A DNA stretch of 64,000 nt from Caryophanon latum (GCF_001700325.1 NZ_MATO01000016.1:51244-115243), one strand, 5' to 3'. Positions 7,532-17,533 are shown, counted from the first letter of the stretch. The notes: a model not told the origin generated them from the letters alone. Numbers and translations: made by a program.

Positions 7532-9682
7532 ATGACATTAAATGCACATGTTCAGCAAGAAAAAAAGGCACTTATGCAGTGGCTTATTCGATTAGGAGAA
7601 CAAATTCAAGATGGGACAGTCATTTTAGATGCCACGAGTGCTTCTCCCGAAATTTTACATTGCAATGAGGCATTTACGAAAATGATGCACGGCGATGCGG
7701 ACGTATTGAAGGAAAAACAGCTGCACCATTTTAACGACGATGTGACGCAGCAGGAGTTGTATCAGCGCTTTTATTTTACATTAGCAACAGGACAACAGCA
7801 GCAGCTTACAGTCATTACGAAGCGCGGAGATGACACGACGTTTTGGAATGAAGTAAGCGGTTACCCGATTAGCTCAACACAAGGCGATGTACTATTATTT
7901 TTTTGCATTTGCCGCGACGTGACAAGTGCGATTAATGACGGGGTGTTTTCAAATATTGAAAAGGATGTGTACGCCTCAATTCATGAGGAACGTTCATTGC
8001 AATCGACGCTGTATGATGTGTGCGAGCAAGTGCGTTTATTTATGCGACGCCCTGTATATACGGTCATTTGCTTAAAGAAAAACAATCAATTTTATATTGC
8101 GGGGAAAAATGATACGTTCAAGCAGTGGCATGAGCGCAATGAACAAGCGTTTCGTGCAGGACCTTACATATACGATGAGGAGGAAATGATCGTCAGCAAT
8201 CGGCTATGGCATCATAACCGTACGTTGTTCCAAGAGCAAGACATTCATTGCGTCTGGCAGCAGCGCATTAACAATCAGCAGCAACGAATGGTCGCGCATT
8301 TTTCAGTGTACGTCGACGGCAGCGTGAGGCTCACTGCACAGGAGCGCATGTACTTGCAGCGCGTCACAAACTTGCTTAATGTGTATTTACAAGTGCAGCA
8401 ACAAAAGGAGGAAATCGAGCGCTTAGCATACACCGATTATTACTCGACGTTGCCAAATCATAAATATTTCACGACATCGATGCAAACGATATATCGTCAA
8501 CGCAAAGACGGCCATATTGTCATTTTAGAAATTAGCGAGTCGCAGCACATTATTGACTTGTATGGACGTGAAGGTATGAGTCGTTTAATGGAGCAAATGG
8601 CAAATCAAATGCAGCAGCTTGTCGGCGAGCCGATTTTACTTGCGCGATATGACAACGCGTCGCTGATCGTGTGCAATGACCGGCAGTACAATATGAAAAA
8701 GTTAAACGCGCACATTTTAGATAATTTAACGAGTGCGGCGTATGAACTAAAGGAACATAAAATGTACATTACGCTCAAAGTTGGTGTGAGCAAATATAGC
8801 GCTGAGACGAATTGGGAAGAGGCGATTCACCATGCGGAAATTGCGCTATCAGATGCGCGCAAAAGCATAGGTACAGTGATGCGCATGTACGATGAATCGT
8901 TAAAGCAAAACTTACAAAAGGAAATGGATTTATTGACGCATTTGCTTGAAGACTTGCAGCAACGCAAGCTTCAAGTATATTTGCAGCCACAAGTTGATTT
9001 ACGCACAGGGGAAATTGTATCGTTTGAGGCACTCGCACGTTGGCATAGCGAACTGCTCGGCTTCGTGTCGCCGGCTGAATTTATTCGCGTCGCTGAAAAT
9101 GCAGGCAAAATTCATAAGCTCGATATGTATATTTTGCATCTCGTGCTCGAATGGCAAAGTGAGCGCAAACGAAAAGGCTTACCGATGTACCCGGTATCTG
9201 TCAACATTTCAGCTGATCATTTTTATTACCCGACGTTCGTCGAAGATTTCACGAAAAAAGTCGATCGTTTCAACATTGAGCATGAGCTAATTAAAGTGGA
9301 AGTGACCGAAAGCATTGAGCTAAACGATATGCAGCGTGCGAAATGCATTATTTCGGAGCTGACGGAGCTTGGTTTTGATGTGTCGATGGATGATTTTGGT
9401 GTAGGGTATTCGTCGCTTAGCTATTTACAGCAGCTGCCGTTTCGTGAAATTAAAATCGATCGCAGCTTCATTAACAATTTAATCGATCAGCGTATGCACG
9501 CGGTTATGCGAACGATTGTGCAGCTGTCGAAGGACTTGTCGCTGCGCTCGGTAGCAGAAGGTATTGAAACACCAGAGCAGCAGCAAAAAATGCTAGACAT
9601 TGGCTGCGATATCGGGCAAGGCTATTACTTTTATCGACCGATGCCGCTGCATGAAATTGATGACATTTTGTATAAGAAATAA
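7532..9682 (+). CDS. PAS-GGDEF-EAL protein, probable c-di-GMP phosphodiesterase
   Basis: A 716-residue soluble signalling protein with RBS GGGAGG. Order: N-terminal PAS domain (about 20-125), a GAF-like region (about 140-285), a degenerate GGDEF domain (about 300-440) and an EAL domain (about 465-715). Where an active cyclase has GGDEF this protein reads RYDNASLIV, so it should not make c-di-GMP. The EAL domain keeps the catalytic residues: FEALARW, VNIS, VEVTES, DDFGVGYSS, EIKIDRSF and AEGIET. It is therefore predicted to hydrolyse c-di-GMP, with PAS/GAF sensing input and the dead GGDEF perhaps binding GTP. No membrane segment is seen. It sits alone between two terminators, where cotE lies in spore-forming relatives. 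Confidence 0.88.
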   Translation: MTLNAHVQQEKKALMQWLIRLGEQIQDGTVILDATSASPEILHCNEAFTKMMHGDADVLKEKQLHHFNDDVTQQELYQRFYFTLATGQQQQLTVITKRGDDTTFWNEVSGYPISSTQGDVLLFFCICRDVTSAINDGVFSNIEKDVYASIHEERSLQSTLYDVCEQVRLFMRRPVYTVICLKKNNQFYIAGKNDTFKQWHERNEQAFRAGPYIYDEEEMIVSNRLWHHNRTLFQEQDIHCVWQQRINNQQQRMVAHFSVYVDGSVRLTAQERMYLQRVTNLLNVYLQVQQQKEEIERLAYTDYYSTLPNHKYFTTSMQTIYRQRKDGHIVILEISESQHIIDLYGREGMSRLMEQMANQMQQLVGEPILLARYDNASLIVCNDRQYNMKKLNAHILDNLTSAAYELKEHKMYITLKVGVSKYSAETNWEEAIHHAEIALSDARKSIGTVMRMYDESLKQNLQKEMDLLTHLLEDLQQRKLQVYLQPQVDLRTGEIVSFEALARWHSELLGFVSPAEFIRVAENAGKIHKLDMYILHLVLEWQSERKRKGLPMYPVSVNISADHFYYPTFVEDFTKKVDRFNIEHELIKVEVTESIELNDMQRAKCIISELTELGFDVSMDDFGVGYSSLSYLQQLPFREIKIDRSFINNLIDQRMHAVMRTIVQLSKDLSLRSVAEGIETPEQQQKMLDIGCDIGQGYYFYRPMPLHEIDDILYKK

Positions 9683-9686
9683 CGAT

Positions 9687-9724
9687 AAAATCATTCGAAG
9701 CGCGCATGTTTCGAGTGATTTTTT
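9687..9724 (+). terminator. Terminator after the EAL protein gene
   Basis: AAATCATTCGAA pairs with TTCGAGTGATTT (one G-U) followed by T residues. Confidence 0.75.
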
Positions 9725-9771
9725 CGTCTGCGTAGAGCAATCGCTTTTACGATACAGACGTTTGCGCTTTT

Positions 9772-9780
9772 TGTTATAAT
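9772..9780 (+). promoter_or_regulatory. Extended -10 promoter upstream of mutS
   Basis: TGTTATAAT contains a perfect TATAAT with the TG extension. No good -35 is seen, as is common for extended -10 promoters. It lies about 100 nt before mutS. Confidence 0.5.
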
Positions 9781-9882
9781 AAAGAAATGTTTAAAGCTTG
9801 TGGATTAGCGATTCATTCGCTGTATGTATATTTCGCTAATCGATAATGTCCAGAAGTAATGATAATGAGTGAGGTTTTATAT

Positions 9883-12513
9883 ATGGCACATACGCCAATG
9901 ATGTTGCAATACTTAGAAATTAAAGAAAACTACAAAGACGCTTTTTTATTTTTCCGACTAGGCGACTTTTACGAACTATTTTTTAGCGATGCTGAGCGTG
10001 CGTCCCAACTGCTTGAAATTACGCTGACGAGCCGATCAGGTGACGGTGATAATCGCATTCCAATGTGTGGCGTGCCGCATCATTCGGTGCAAGGATACAT
10101 CGAAACGCTCGTTGCAAAAGGCTATAAAGTAGCGCTTTGTGAGCAGGTGGAAGACCCAAAAATGACAAAAGGTGTCGTGAAGCGTGAAGTTGTACAGCTC
10201 ATCACGCCGGGAACGATTACGCAAGGGAAAACGATCGATGGCAAAACGAACCATTATTTAGCGGCAGCAACGAAGGAATCAAACGGCTATGCGCTTGCCT
10301 ATTTAGACGTATCAACAGGCGAAGCGGTCGCGCAAATGATTGATGGTGATGAACGTGCGCTGCTCAATCAATTAAATGCTTACAACATGAAGGAACTTGT
10401 TGTGGAGGAAACGTTTTACGATGCATTCGTCGAGCAAGCGGCAAACGCAGGTGTCGTGTTATCGATTGCGAAAAATAGCATCGTCGCAGAAAGTGTTGCA
10501 CCGTTTATCGTTGACGTGCCAAGCTACATGGAGCACGCATGCACGCAGTTACTGTCATACGTTGAGCAAACGCAAATGCGCGCGCTTACGCATTTACAGC
10601 CGTTTACGTTTAATGAAGCGGAGCATTATTTACGCATCGATACGAACTCAAAGCGCAATTTAGAGCTTATTCAGTCGATTCGCGGTGGCGATACGAAAGG
10701 GACGTTACTTTGGCTCGTCGATGAAACGGTGACGGCGATGGGGGGACGCAAGCTAAAGCAATGGATGCATCAGCCGCTTGCAAGTAAACGTTTGATTGAG
10801 CAGCGCCAGCAATTCGTTTCGGACTTTCTAGATGAATTTTTCGTGCGTGCTGAGCTTCAGGAGTTACTGAAAAAAGTGTACGACTTAGAGCGTTTAGCAG
10901 GGCGCGTCGCATTTGGCAGTGTCGGTGGGCGCGACTTAGCCCAGCTGCGCGATTCACTGCGTCAAGTGCCAGCCATTTATGCACAGCTTGCTTCTGCACA
11001 ATCGCCGACGCTACGTCAATTTGCGAGCAAGCTTGACCAATGTACAGATATTGAAGCGCTACTAGCACAGGCGATTACCGATCATCCACCGCTGACGATC
11101 AAAGACGGCGATGTTATTCGCGACGGTTATAACGCGAGATTAGACGAGCTGCGCGATGCATCGCGTAACGGCAAAGATTGGATTGCCCAGCTCGAACAGC
11201 GCGAGCGCGATTTACTCGGTATAAAAAATTTAAAAATCGGCTACAATCGCATTTTTGGCTATTATATTGAGCTGACGAAATCGTACGTGCACCATGCCGA
11301 TTTATCTCGTTACGAGCGCAAGCAAACGTTAGCGAATGCCGAGCGTTACATTACGCAGGAGCTAAAGGAAAAAGAGGCGCTCATTTTAAACGCACAGGAG
11401 GAAAGTTTAGAGCTTGAGTACCGTTTATTCGTCGAGCTACGTGAGCAGTTAAAGGCGTTCATTCCGCGCGTCCAAGCACTTGCTGCACACATTAGCGAGC
11501 TTGATGTGTACATGAGCTTTGCGCAAATTGCTGAAAAATATCATTTCGTGAAGCCGGTATTTCATGACGGACGAGCGATGCGCATTGTGAACGGTCGTCA
11601 CCCGGTCGTTGAAAAAATGCTCGGCAAGCAAACGTACGTGCCAAACGACTGCGTGCTAGAGGAAAATAGCAACATGTATTTAATTACCGGACCGAACATG
11701 TCGGGGAAAAGTACGTATATGCGTCAAGTTGCGCTCATTTTAGTGCTTGCGCAAATGGGTTGCTACGTGCCGGCAGATGAGGCGTTTTTACCTGTTACCG
11801 ATCAAATTTTCACGCGTATCGGAGCAGCAGACGACGTAGCATCTGGGCAGTCGACGTTCATGGTCGAAATGATGGAATCACAGCACGCCATTACGCATGC
11901 GACCGCAAACAGCTTGCTATTATTTGATGAAATCGGACGCGGTACATCGACGTATGACGGCATGAGCTTAGCGCAGGCGATGATGGAATACATTCATGAG
12001 GAAATTGGTGCCAATACGCTATTTTCGACGCATTACCACGAGCTAACGACACTTGAAGACGCATTGCCACGATTAAAAAATGTACATGTCGCAGCAGCGG
12101 AGCAGGATGGCAAAGTCGTATTCCTGCATAAAGTAAAAGACGGTGCCGCAGACCAATCGTACGGTATTCACGTCGCAGAGCTGGCCGAACTACCAAAGCC
12201 GATTTTAACTCGTGCACAGCAACTTTTAGAGACGTTTGAAGCGCAAAGCGGAGACGTACAAATTGTTGAACGCATCGTTGAAAAGCCAGTCGAAGTAGTA
12301 AAAGAGATCATTGTCGAAAAGCCAGTTGAAGTAATCGTCGAGCGCATCGTTGAAAAAGACGCAAGCGCCGAGCAGTTATCCTTGTTTAGCGAAGAAATGA
12401 CGCCACAGCAAAAGCAAGCACTCGCAAAAATCGAGCAGTGCAGCGTACTCAACACAACGCCATTTGAAGCGTTACAACTGTTAAATGAATTACAGCAGTT
12501 GTTGAAAAAATAA
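9883..12513 (+). CDS. mutS: DNA mismatch repair protein MutS
   Basis: An 876-residue mismatch-recognition ATPase. The N-terminus has the mismatch-reading motif FFRLGDFYELF (Phe-x-Glu). The Walker A loop GPNMSGKST is at 603-611 and the Walker B region reads LLFDEIGRGTSTYDG. Near the C-terminus QLSLF (831-835) is a sliding-clamp binding motif, as in B. subtilis MutS. Between the ATPase domain and that motif (about 792-826) lies a low-complexity linker of repeated VEKPVEV/VERIVEK units that seems peculiar to this protein. The start at 9883 is chosen over two upstream ATGs because GTGAGG fits it. mutL follows, but only after a 600-bp gap filled with repeats. Confidence 0.96.
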   Translation: MAHTPMMLQYLEIKENYKDAFLFFRLGDFYELFFSDAERASQLLEITLTSRSGDGDNRIPMCGVPHHSVQGYIETLVAKGYKVALCEQVEDPKMTKGVVKREVVQLITPGTITQGKTIDGKTNHYLAAATKESNGYALAYLDVSTGEAVAQMIDGDERALLNQLNAYNMKELVVEETFYDAFVEQAANAGVVLSIAKNSIVAESVAPFIVDVPSYMEHACTQLLSYVEQTQMRALTHLQPFTFNEAEHYLRIDTNSKRNLELIQSIRGGDTKGTLLWLVDETVTAMGGRKLKQWMHQPLASKRLIEQRQQFVSDFLDEFFVRAELQELLKKVYDLERLAGRVAFGSVGGRDLAQLRDSLRQVPAIYAQLASAQSPTLRQFASKLDQCTDIEALLAQAITDHPPLTIKDGDVIRDGYNARLDELRDASRNGKDWIAQLEQRERDLLGIKNLKIGYNRIFGYYIELTKSYVHHADLSRYERKQTLANAERYITQELKEKEALILNAQEESLELEYRLFVELREQLKAFIPRVQALAAHISELDVYMSFAQIAEKYHFVKPVFHDGRAMRIVNGRHPVVEKMLGKQTYVPNDCVLEENSNMYLITGPNMSGKSTYMRQVALILVLAQMGCYVPADEAFLPVTDQIFTRIGAADDVASGQSTFMVEMMESQHAITHATANSLLLFDEIGRGTSTYDGMSLAQAMMEYIHEEIGANTLFSTHYHELTTLEDALPRLKNVHVAAAEQDGKVVFLHKVKDGAADQSYGIHVAELAELPKPILTRAQQLLETFEAQSGDVQIVERIVEKPVEVVKEIIVEKPVEVIVERIVEKDASAEQLSLFSEEMTPQQKQALAKIEQCSVLNTTPFEALQLLNELQQLLKK

Positions 12514-12586
12514 ACGTATTGTGGCTCTATTTTAGAGAAAGATTTTGTAATATGTCATAGCAAGCGTGTTGATACGCCAATAAGTG

Positions 12587-12835
12587 GGCAGTACGCATAT
12601 GGCGGCTCGCTTTGTCTCTGCGATTACTCGAGACAGAAAAACATGTGCTCCTGCGGTTACTCGTCGCAGAAGTTCTGGGGCTCGGCGGCGAACACGATGT
12701 TTGTCATGAAGGTGGTGCCACATGGACGTGGCGCTCACCACCTTCCTCAAGCCTCCGCGCCACTCCTTTGTCGTGGCTTACGGGGGCTTGATGCACGAGT
12801 TTTTCCCCAAGGAGTCTCGCCGCACGCTCTCTGCC
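12587..12835 (-). repeat. Structured intergenic repeat, copy 2 (long form, inverted)
   Basis: A 249-bp copy bounded by GGCAGTACGCATATGGCGGC and GCCGCACGCTCTCTGCC, which are imperfect inverted ends. Read on the minus strand, about 160 bp closely match the copy at 42.2-42.4 kb, including the hairpin around CACGTCCATGTGG and the segment CATCGTGTTCGCCGCCGAGCC. It carries an extra stretch of about 65 bp absent from that copy. Both copies contain open frames that give look-alike peptides; these are by-products of the repeat. Confidence 0.8.
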
Positions 12836-12920
12836 ACTGCAATGTAGCATTGATTTCGGTTTTACGGTTCAAAACAAGTAATTAAGATGTATACAAATGG
12901 CGTATCAACAGGCATGATGT

Positions 12921-13057
12921 CATCGTCTGTTCTGAAATGTAGGCAGCGACTTCTGCGGGAACAGCGCTAGCCAAAAATCCATTTTTTGCGGCTTGTCCGA
13001 CAAAAATTAGTTGAGGCAACGCCCGCGAAAAGCGTCCGCCGAAATGGAAGAACGATT
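12921..13057 (+). repeat. Structured intergenic repeat, copy 3 (degenerate short form)
   Basis: It contains GCGACTTCTGCGGGAACAGCG and later GCCCGCGAAAAGCGTCCGCC, the paired core signatures of the family. It lies between copy 2 and mutL, so the mutS-mutL gap of 600 bp holds two copies and nothing else recognisable. Confidence 0.6.
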
Positions 13058-13113
13058 AAGATACCATTATTAGAAAACAAATAGGTGCAATGAAAACGTA
13101 AGGAAGTGACACG

Positions 13114-14985
13114 ATGGGCAATATTCATATTATGGACGAATGGCTGTCGAACAAAATTGCTGCTGGTGAAGTAGTCGAGCGCCCCGCATCGGTCGTCAAA
13201 GAGCTTGTCGAAAACGCTATTGACGCAGGCAGCACGCAAATTGAAGTGTTTTTGCACGATGCAGGGTTAGGGAGCATTCAAGTGACCGACAACGGCAGCG
13301 GCATGGACGAGGAAGATGCATTCAAATGCTTTATGCGCCATGCGACGAGTAAAATTAGCAACGAGCACGATTTGTTTCGCATTCGCACGCTCGGCTTTCG
13401 CGGGGAGGCGCTCGCATCGATTGCCTCGGTATCGAAAATCCATTTAAAAACGTATGACGGAAAATCCGGCATCGAGCTTGTGCTTGAAGGTGGCATTGAG
13501 CGCGCACGCCATGCAGCACCGTCACGTCGCGGTACGGACATTACGGTATCGCAGCTGTTTTTCAACACGCCAGCGCGACTAAAATACATGAAGACGATTC
13601 AAACGGAGCTAGGGCATTCGATTGATTTAATGAACCGCTTAGCGCTTTGCAACCCGCACATTGCGTTTAAATTGATGCATCACGACCAGCTGCTGTTGCA
13701 AACGAACGGGCGCGGCAACGTTCAGCAAGTACTCGCATCGATTTACGGCATTCAAAATGCGAAAAAAATGATTCCGTTTGAAGGGAAGTCACACGATTAC
13801 AACATTTCAGGCTACGCGACGTTACCTGAAATTACGCGCGCGTCGAAAAATTACATGTCGATTTTCGTCAACGGTCGATGGGTGAAGCACTTTTTAGCAC
13901 AAAAGGCGATGACCGACGCGTACCATACATTTTTACCGATTGAGCGCTTTCCAATCGTCGTACTGTTCGTCGAGGGCGATCCGTATTTAACGGACGTGAA
14001 CGTACACCCAGCGAAGCATCAAATTCGATTGTCGAAGGAGCCGGAGTTACTCGAGCTTATTCAAACGACGATTCGTGAGGCGATTCGTGCGGTCAACCGC
14101 GTGCCAGAAGCGGTGAAGCAAGCGAAGCCTGTTCGTGTACCGACCGAGCAAATGAACATGTTTAAGCCAACGTTTAACGAGGAGCGCTTGCAGCAAGTGA
14201 CCGACGAGCTAGCAAAACGAAGCCCATCGCCGCCGCGCAGCACACTATCACCGCAACAGCGCATCGTCGCACAAGAAATATATCGCGACGTGACAAATGA
14301 TGTACCGATTATGAAAGAGCCAGAGCCGGCGTTCGCGAACACGACAGAAACGGAGCCGATCGACGTCATTGAACCGATTGCACCGTCGCAAGCGGAGGAG
14401 CATTTCCCGCATGTTGAAATTGTCGGGCAAATTCATGGCACGTACATCGTCGCACAAATGGAAGACGGCTTTTATTTAATTGACCAGCATGCTGCACAGG
14501 AGCGCATTAAATACGAGTATTTCCGCGATAAAGTAGGAGACGTTAACCCGAATGAGCGTCAAGCACTATTGTTGCCACTGACGTTTCATTACGCGGCGGA
14601 CGAGGCACTTCATTTAAGGGAACGTCGTGAGCACCTAGAGCAAGTTGGTGTATTTTTAGAGGATTTCGGGCAAGGGTCATTTATCGTTCGTGAGCATCCG
14701 AGCTGGTTTCCAAAAGGCGAGGAGCAACAAATTATTGAAGAGCTACTGGAACAAGTGTTACGCTTTAGCAAGACGGACATTAAAAAGCTGCGGGAAGACG
14801 CTGCCATTATGATGAGCTGTAAAAAGTCGATTAAGGCGAACTATTATTTAACGCATGAGCAAATGACGACGCTGATTGACGATTTACGCGCATGTGAGCA
14901 TCCGTTTACGTGCCCACACGGACGTCCGGTGCTCATTCATTTTTCAACGTATGAAGTGGAGAAAATGTTTAAGCGAGTAATGTAG
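13114..14985 (+). CDS. mutL: DNA mismatch repair endonuclease MutL
   Basis: A 623-residue GHKL ATPase with a nicking endonuclease domain. The N-terminus has the GHKL motifs (VVKELVENAIDAG, DNGSGM, TLGFRGEALASIASV). The C-terminal dimerisation domain carries the metal-binding motif DQHAAQERIKYE (457-468) and the late CPHGRP motif, so this is the endonuclease type of MutL used by bacteria without MutH. A variable linker (about 335-430) connects the two. RBS AAGGAAGTGA precedes the ATG. An alpha/beta hydrolase gene follows after 9 nt. Confidence 0.96.
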   Translation: MGNIHIMDEWLSNKIAAGEVVERPASVVKELVENAIDAGSTQIEVFLHDAGLGSIQVTDNGSGMDEEDAFKCFMRHATSKISNEHDLFRIRTLGFRGEALASIASVSKIHLKTYDGKSGIELVLEGGIERARHAAPSRRGTDITVSQLFFNTPARLKYMKTIQTELGHSIDLMNRLALCNPHIAFKLMHHDQLLLQTNGRGNVQQVLASIYGIQNAKKMIPFEGKSHDYNISGYATLPEITRASKNYMSIFVNGRWVKHFLAQKAMTDAYHTFLPIERFPIVVLFVEGDPYLTDVNVHPAKHQIRLSKEPELLELIQTTIREAIRAVNRVPEAVKQAKPVRVPTEQMNMFKPTFNEERLQQVTDELAKRSPSPPRSTLSPQQRIVAQEIYRDVTNDVPIMKEPEPAFANTTETEPIDVIEPIAPSQAEEHFPHVEIVGQIHGTYIVAQMEDGFYLIDQHAAQERIKYEYFRDKVGDVNPNERQALLLPLTFHYAADEALHLRERREHLEQVGVFLEDFGQGSFIVREHPSWFPKGEEQQIIEELLEQVLRFSKTDIKKLREDAAIMMSCKKSIKANYYLTHEQMTTLIDDLRACEHPFTCPHGRPVLIHFSTYEVEKMFKRVM

Positions 14986-14994
14986 GAGGTTGCG

Positions 14995-15891
14995 ATGATT
15001 ACGTTAAACGACGGAACGAAAATTTTTGTACGACAGTTTGAGCCAGCAGGAAAAGCGATTGGGCATATTCATATTTTGCACGGCATGGCGGAGCATAGTG
15101 GACGTTACGTGCCGTTTGCGGAAAGTTTAGTAGAGGACGGCTACCGCGTGACGATGCATGACCACCGCGGACACGGTCAAACAGCCGAGCTCAACAATGC
15201 ACCGTTTGGCTATTTTACAAAACGCGGCGGCTTTGAGCGCGTCGTTGATGATGTCGAGGAAGTGATGCAACAGCTTGGCGTGACGACACCGTTTACACTA
15301 TTTGGACATAGTATGGGCTCGTTTATCGCAAGACGTTATGCACAGCGTTATCCGCATCGACTGCAGCGCCTCATCATTTGTGGCACAGGCTTTGTCACAC
15401 CGCTTCATTACATCGGGCGCGTTGCCGGTCGAATGTTTGCCTATATGCAAGGCGACGACGTGAAAAGTCCGTTTTTAAACGGCATGTCGTTTAAAAGTTT
15501 TAACAACAAGTTTCGCCCGACACGTAGCGACTTTGACTGGCTTGCGCAAAGTGACGTAGCAGTGGATGCATACGTCCGTGATCCATACTGTGGCTTCGTG
15601 CCGACAACGCGCTTTTTTGCGGATTTGTCAGACGGTATCGTAAAAGTGTGTCAGTTAAAAGAAGTTGCCCAGATGAAAAACATTCCGGTACTGCTCATTA
15701 GCGGCAGTGAAGACCCGCTCGGACAGCGAGGAGTCGGGGTTTTTAAGTTGGCACGTCAGCTCACAGCAGCAGGGCTCGACAACGTACAAGTATATTTAGC
15801 AGAAAACATGCGTCATGAAATATTAAACGAAAGAAATCGTGCGCACACAATCGCACAAATTAAACGGTGGTTATATGAACAAACAAATTGA
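14995..15891 (+). CDS. Alpha/beta hydrolase (monoacylglycerol lipase-like)
   Basis: A 298-residue serine hydrolase of the Hydrolase_4/S33 type. The nucleophile is Ser106 in FGHSMGS, the acid Asp240 in GSEDPLG and the histidine His274 in [16 protein letters not shown] and HDHRGHGQT near the N-terminus form the oxyanion-hole and strand-4 region typical of lysophospholipase/monoglyceride lipase relatives. No signal peptide is present, so it is cytoplasmic. RBS AGGAGG is perfect. The gene overlaps miaA by 17 nt and is probably translated with it. The substrate is unknown. Confidence 0.85.
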   Translation: MITLNDGTKIFVRQFEPAGKAIGHIHILHGMAEHSGRYVPFAESLVEDGYRVTMHDHRGHGQTAELNNAPFGYFTKRGGFERVVDDVEEVMQQLGVTTPFTLFGHSMGSFIARRYAQRYPHRLQRLIICGTGFVTPLHYIGRVAGRMFAYMQGDDVKSPFLNGMSFKSFNNKFRPTRSDFDWLAQSDVAVDAYVRDPYCGFVPTTRFFADLSDGIVKVCQLKEVAQMKNIPVLLISGSEDPLGQRGVGVFKLARQLTAAGLDNVQVYLAENMRHEILNERNRAHTIAQIKRWLYEQTN

Positions 15892-16780
15892 TGTCATCGC
15901 AATCGTTGGACCGACTGCTTCTGGAAAAACAGCGCTAAGTATAGACCTTGCAAAGCGCTACAACGGAGAAGTCATTAACGGCGATTCGATGCAAGTATAT
16001 AAAGAATTAAATATCGGCACAGCAAAAATTACGCCTGACGAAATGGATGGCGTTGTGCATCATTTAATCGACATTAAAGAGCCGACTGATTCGTTTTCAG
16101 TGGCGGAATACCAAACGCTCGTGCGCTACAAAATTGCGGACATTCAAGCGCGTGGCAAGCTGCCGATTTTAGTCGGTGGCACAGGGTTGTACGTGCAGTC
16201 TGTGCTATACGATTTCCGCTTTACCGACGATGAAGTCGATGAGGCGCGTCGCCAAGCGTATTACGCAGAGCTAGAAAAAATAGGACCTGAAGCGATGCAT
16301 GCACGATTGGCGGCACTTGACCCGAAAACGGCAGCTGAGCTTCATCCGAACAATACGCGCCGTGTACTACGAGCGATTGAAATGATCGAAGCGAGCGGTG
16401 TGCAAAAATCGAGCGAGGAGCATCATTTAGGCGATACGCCGCTATACAATCATCTCATTATCGGCTGTGACTGGCCGCGCGACGTGTTGTATGAGCGCAT
16501 TAATCGCCGCGTCGATATGATGATTGAAAAAGGGCTTGAAGCAGAAGTGCGCGGCTTATACGACCGAGGTATTCGTAACGTGCAGTCGATTAAAGCGATC
16601 GGTTATAAGGAGCTGTATGCTTATTTTGATGGGCTTGCAACGCGCGATGAGGCGATTGAAGCGATTAAGCAAAACTCGCGCCGCTATGCAAAACGCCAGC
16701 TGACGTATTTACGCAACAAGCTTGACGTACAGTGGATCGGGCATGACATCGCACAAATCGAAGCGCAGTTAAAAAAATAA
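15875..16780 (+). CDS. miaA: tRNA dimethylallyltransferase
   Basis: A 301-residue enzyme that adds the dimethylallyl group to A37 of tRNAs reading UNN codons, the substrate step for MiaB. The P-loop GPTASGKT begins at residue 12. INGDSMQVY and LVGGTGLYV are conserved active-site motifs, and the C-terminal part holds [16 protein letters not shown]. The start lies inside the end of the hydrolase gene, with GGTGG upstream. hfq follows, the classical miaA-hfq order. Confidence 0.95.
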   Translation: MNKQIDVIAIVGPTASGKTALSIDLAKRYNGEVINGDSMQVYKELNIGTAKITPDEMDGVVHHLIDIKEPTDSFSVAEYQTLVRYKIADIQARGKLPILVGGTGLYVQSVLYDFRFTDDEVDEARRQAYYAELEKIGPEAMHARLAALDPKTAAELHPNNTRRVLRAIEMIEASGVQKSSEEHHLGDTPLYNHLIIGCDWPRDVLYERINRRVDMMIEKGLEAEVRGLYDRGIRNVQSIKAIGYKELYAYFDGLATRDEAIEAIKQNSRRYAKRQLTYLRNKLDVQWIGHDIAQIEAQLKK

Positions 16781-16889
16781 AGCACGTCAATTTTATATAA
16801 AAAGCGAAAATGTTTCTGTGACAAATAGGTTTAAGAAGTGCTAGAATGTGGAAAATCCGAATAGGTGTATTAATGAAGGAGGGTTCTTT

Positions 16890-17123
16890 TTGAAATCAAT
16901 TAACTTGCAAGAAACGTTTTTAAATTATTTACGCAAAAACAACGTACAAGTGACGGTGTTTTTATTAAACGGCTTTCAGCTAAAAGGTTATGTGAAGTCC
17001 TATGATAATTTTACAGTATTGTTTGAAGTAGACGGCAAGCAACACTTCATCTACAAACATGCCATTTCGACGTTTGCTCCGTCAAAGCCTGTGCCGTTCG
17101 GAGCGGATGCAGACGAACAGTAG
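16890..17123 (+). CDS. hfq: RNA chaperone Hfq
   Basis: A 77-residue Sm-like protein that forms a hexameric ring and binds small RNAs and mRNA. The Sm1 motif ([15 protein letters not shown] ... NFTVLFE) and the Sm2 motif YKHAIST are clear. The start is TTG at 16890: AAGGAGGG lies 6 nt before it and the N-terminus ([15 protein letters not shown]) then aligns with B. subtilis Hfq. The gene is about 110 nt from miaA. Confidence 0.95.
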   Translation: MKSINLQETFLNYLRKNNVQVTVFLLNGFQLKGYVKSYDNFTVLFEVDGKQHFIYKHAISTFAPSKPVPFGADADEQ

Positions 17124-17181
17124 CGCTTTTGATGCATTGCGCGTATAATAAAGTGGAATTTAATTTTTGGAGGCATGGAAC

Positions 17182-17484
17182 ATGAAAGTAATGACAACAG
17201 AAGAAATCGTAAACTTATTAGATGCAAACGAAGATTTACACGTAATCGACGTTCGCGAAGATGACGAAGTAGCAGAAGGTATGATTCCTGGTGCTGTACA
17301 TATTCCACTAGGACAAGTTGAAGCCCGTGCAGGCGAGCTTGACCCGACAAAACCATACATTTTAGTATGCCGCGCTGGTCGTCGTAGCGAAGCAGCTTGC
17401 AACATTTTAGAAGAAAAAGGCTTCGACGTAACAAACCTTGAAGGCGGCATGATGGCTTACGACGGTGAGCTTGAATTCAAATAA
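17182..17484 (+). CDS. Rhodanese-like domain protein
   Basis: A 100-residue single-domain sulfurtransferase. The active-site loop reads CRAGRRS with Cys63 as the persulfide carrier, preceded by HVIDVRE and followed by LEGGM. The start is the ATG at 17182 with TTGGAGG upstream. A TATAAT lies at 17144-17149 without an obvious -35. It probably moves sulfane sulfur in the cytoplasm; the acceptor is unknown. Confidence 0.9.
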   Translation: MKVMTTEEIVNLLDANEDLHVIDVREDDEVAEGMIPGAVHIPLGQVEARAGELDPTKPYILVCRAGRRSEAACNILEEKGFDVTNLEGGMMAYDGELEFK

Positions 17485-17496
17485 AATCGTATAAAA

Positions 17497-17533
17497 AGAA
17501 GGAGTTGCCCGAACAATCGGACAGCTCCTTTTT
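17497..17533. terminator. Terminator between the rhodanese and TRIC genes
   Basis: AAGGAGTTGCCCGA pairs, with G-U wobbles, with TCGGACAGCTCCTT and has A-rich and T-rich flanks, so it can serve both convergent genes. Confidence 0.8.

Noticed and set aside
12643..12885. Open frame of 80 codons within repeat copy 2
   Set aside because: No ribosome binding site; its product resembles only the frame in inverted copy 9, so it mirrors the repeat DNA.
16848..16889. Upstream start for Hfq at 16848
   Set aside because: The extra residues contain the ribosome binding site sequence; the TTG at 16890 gives a normal Hfq N-terminus.
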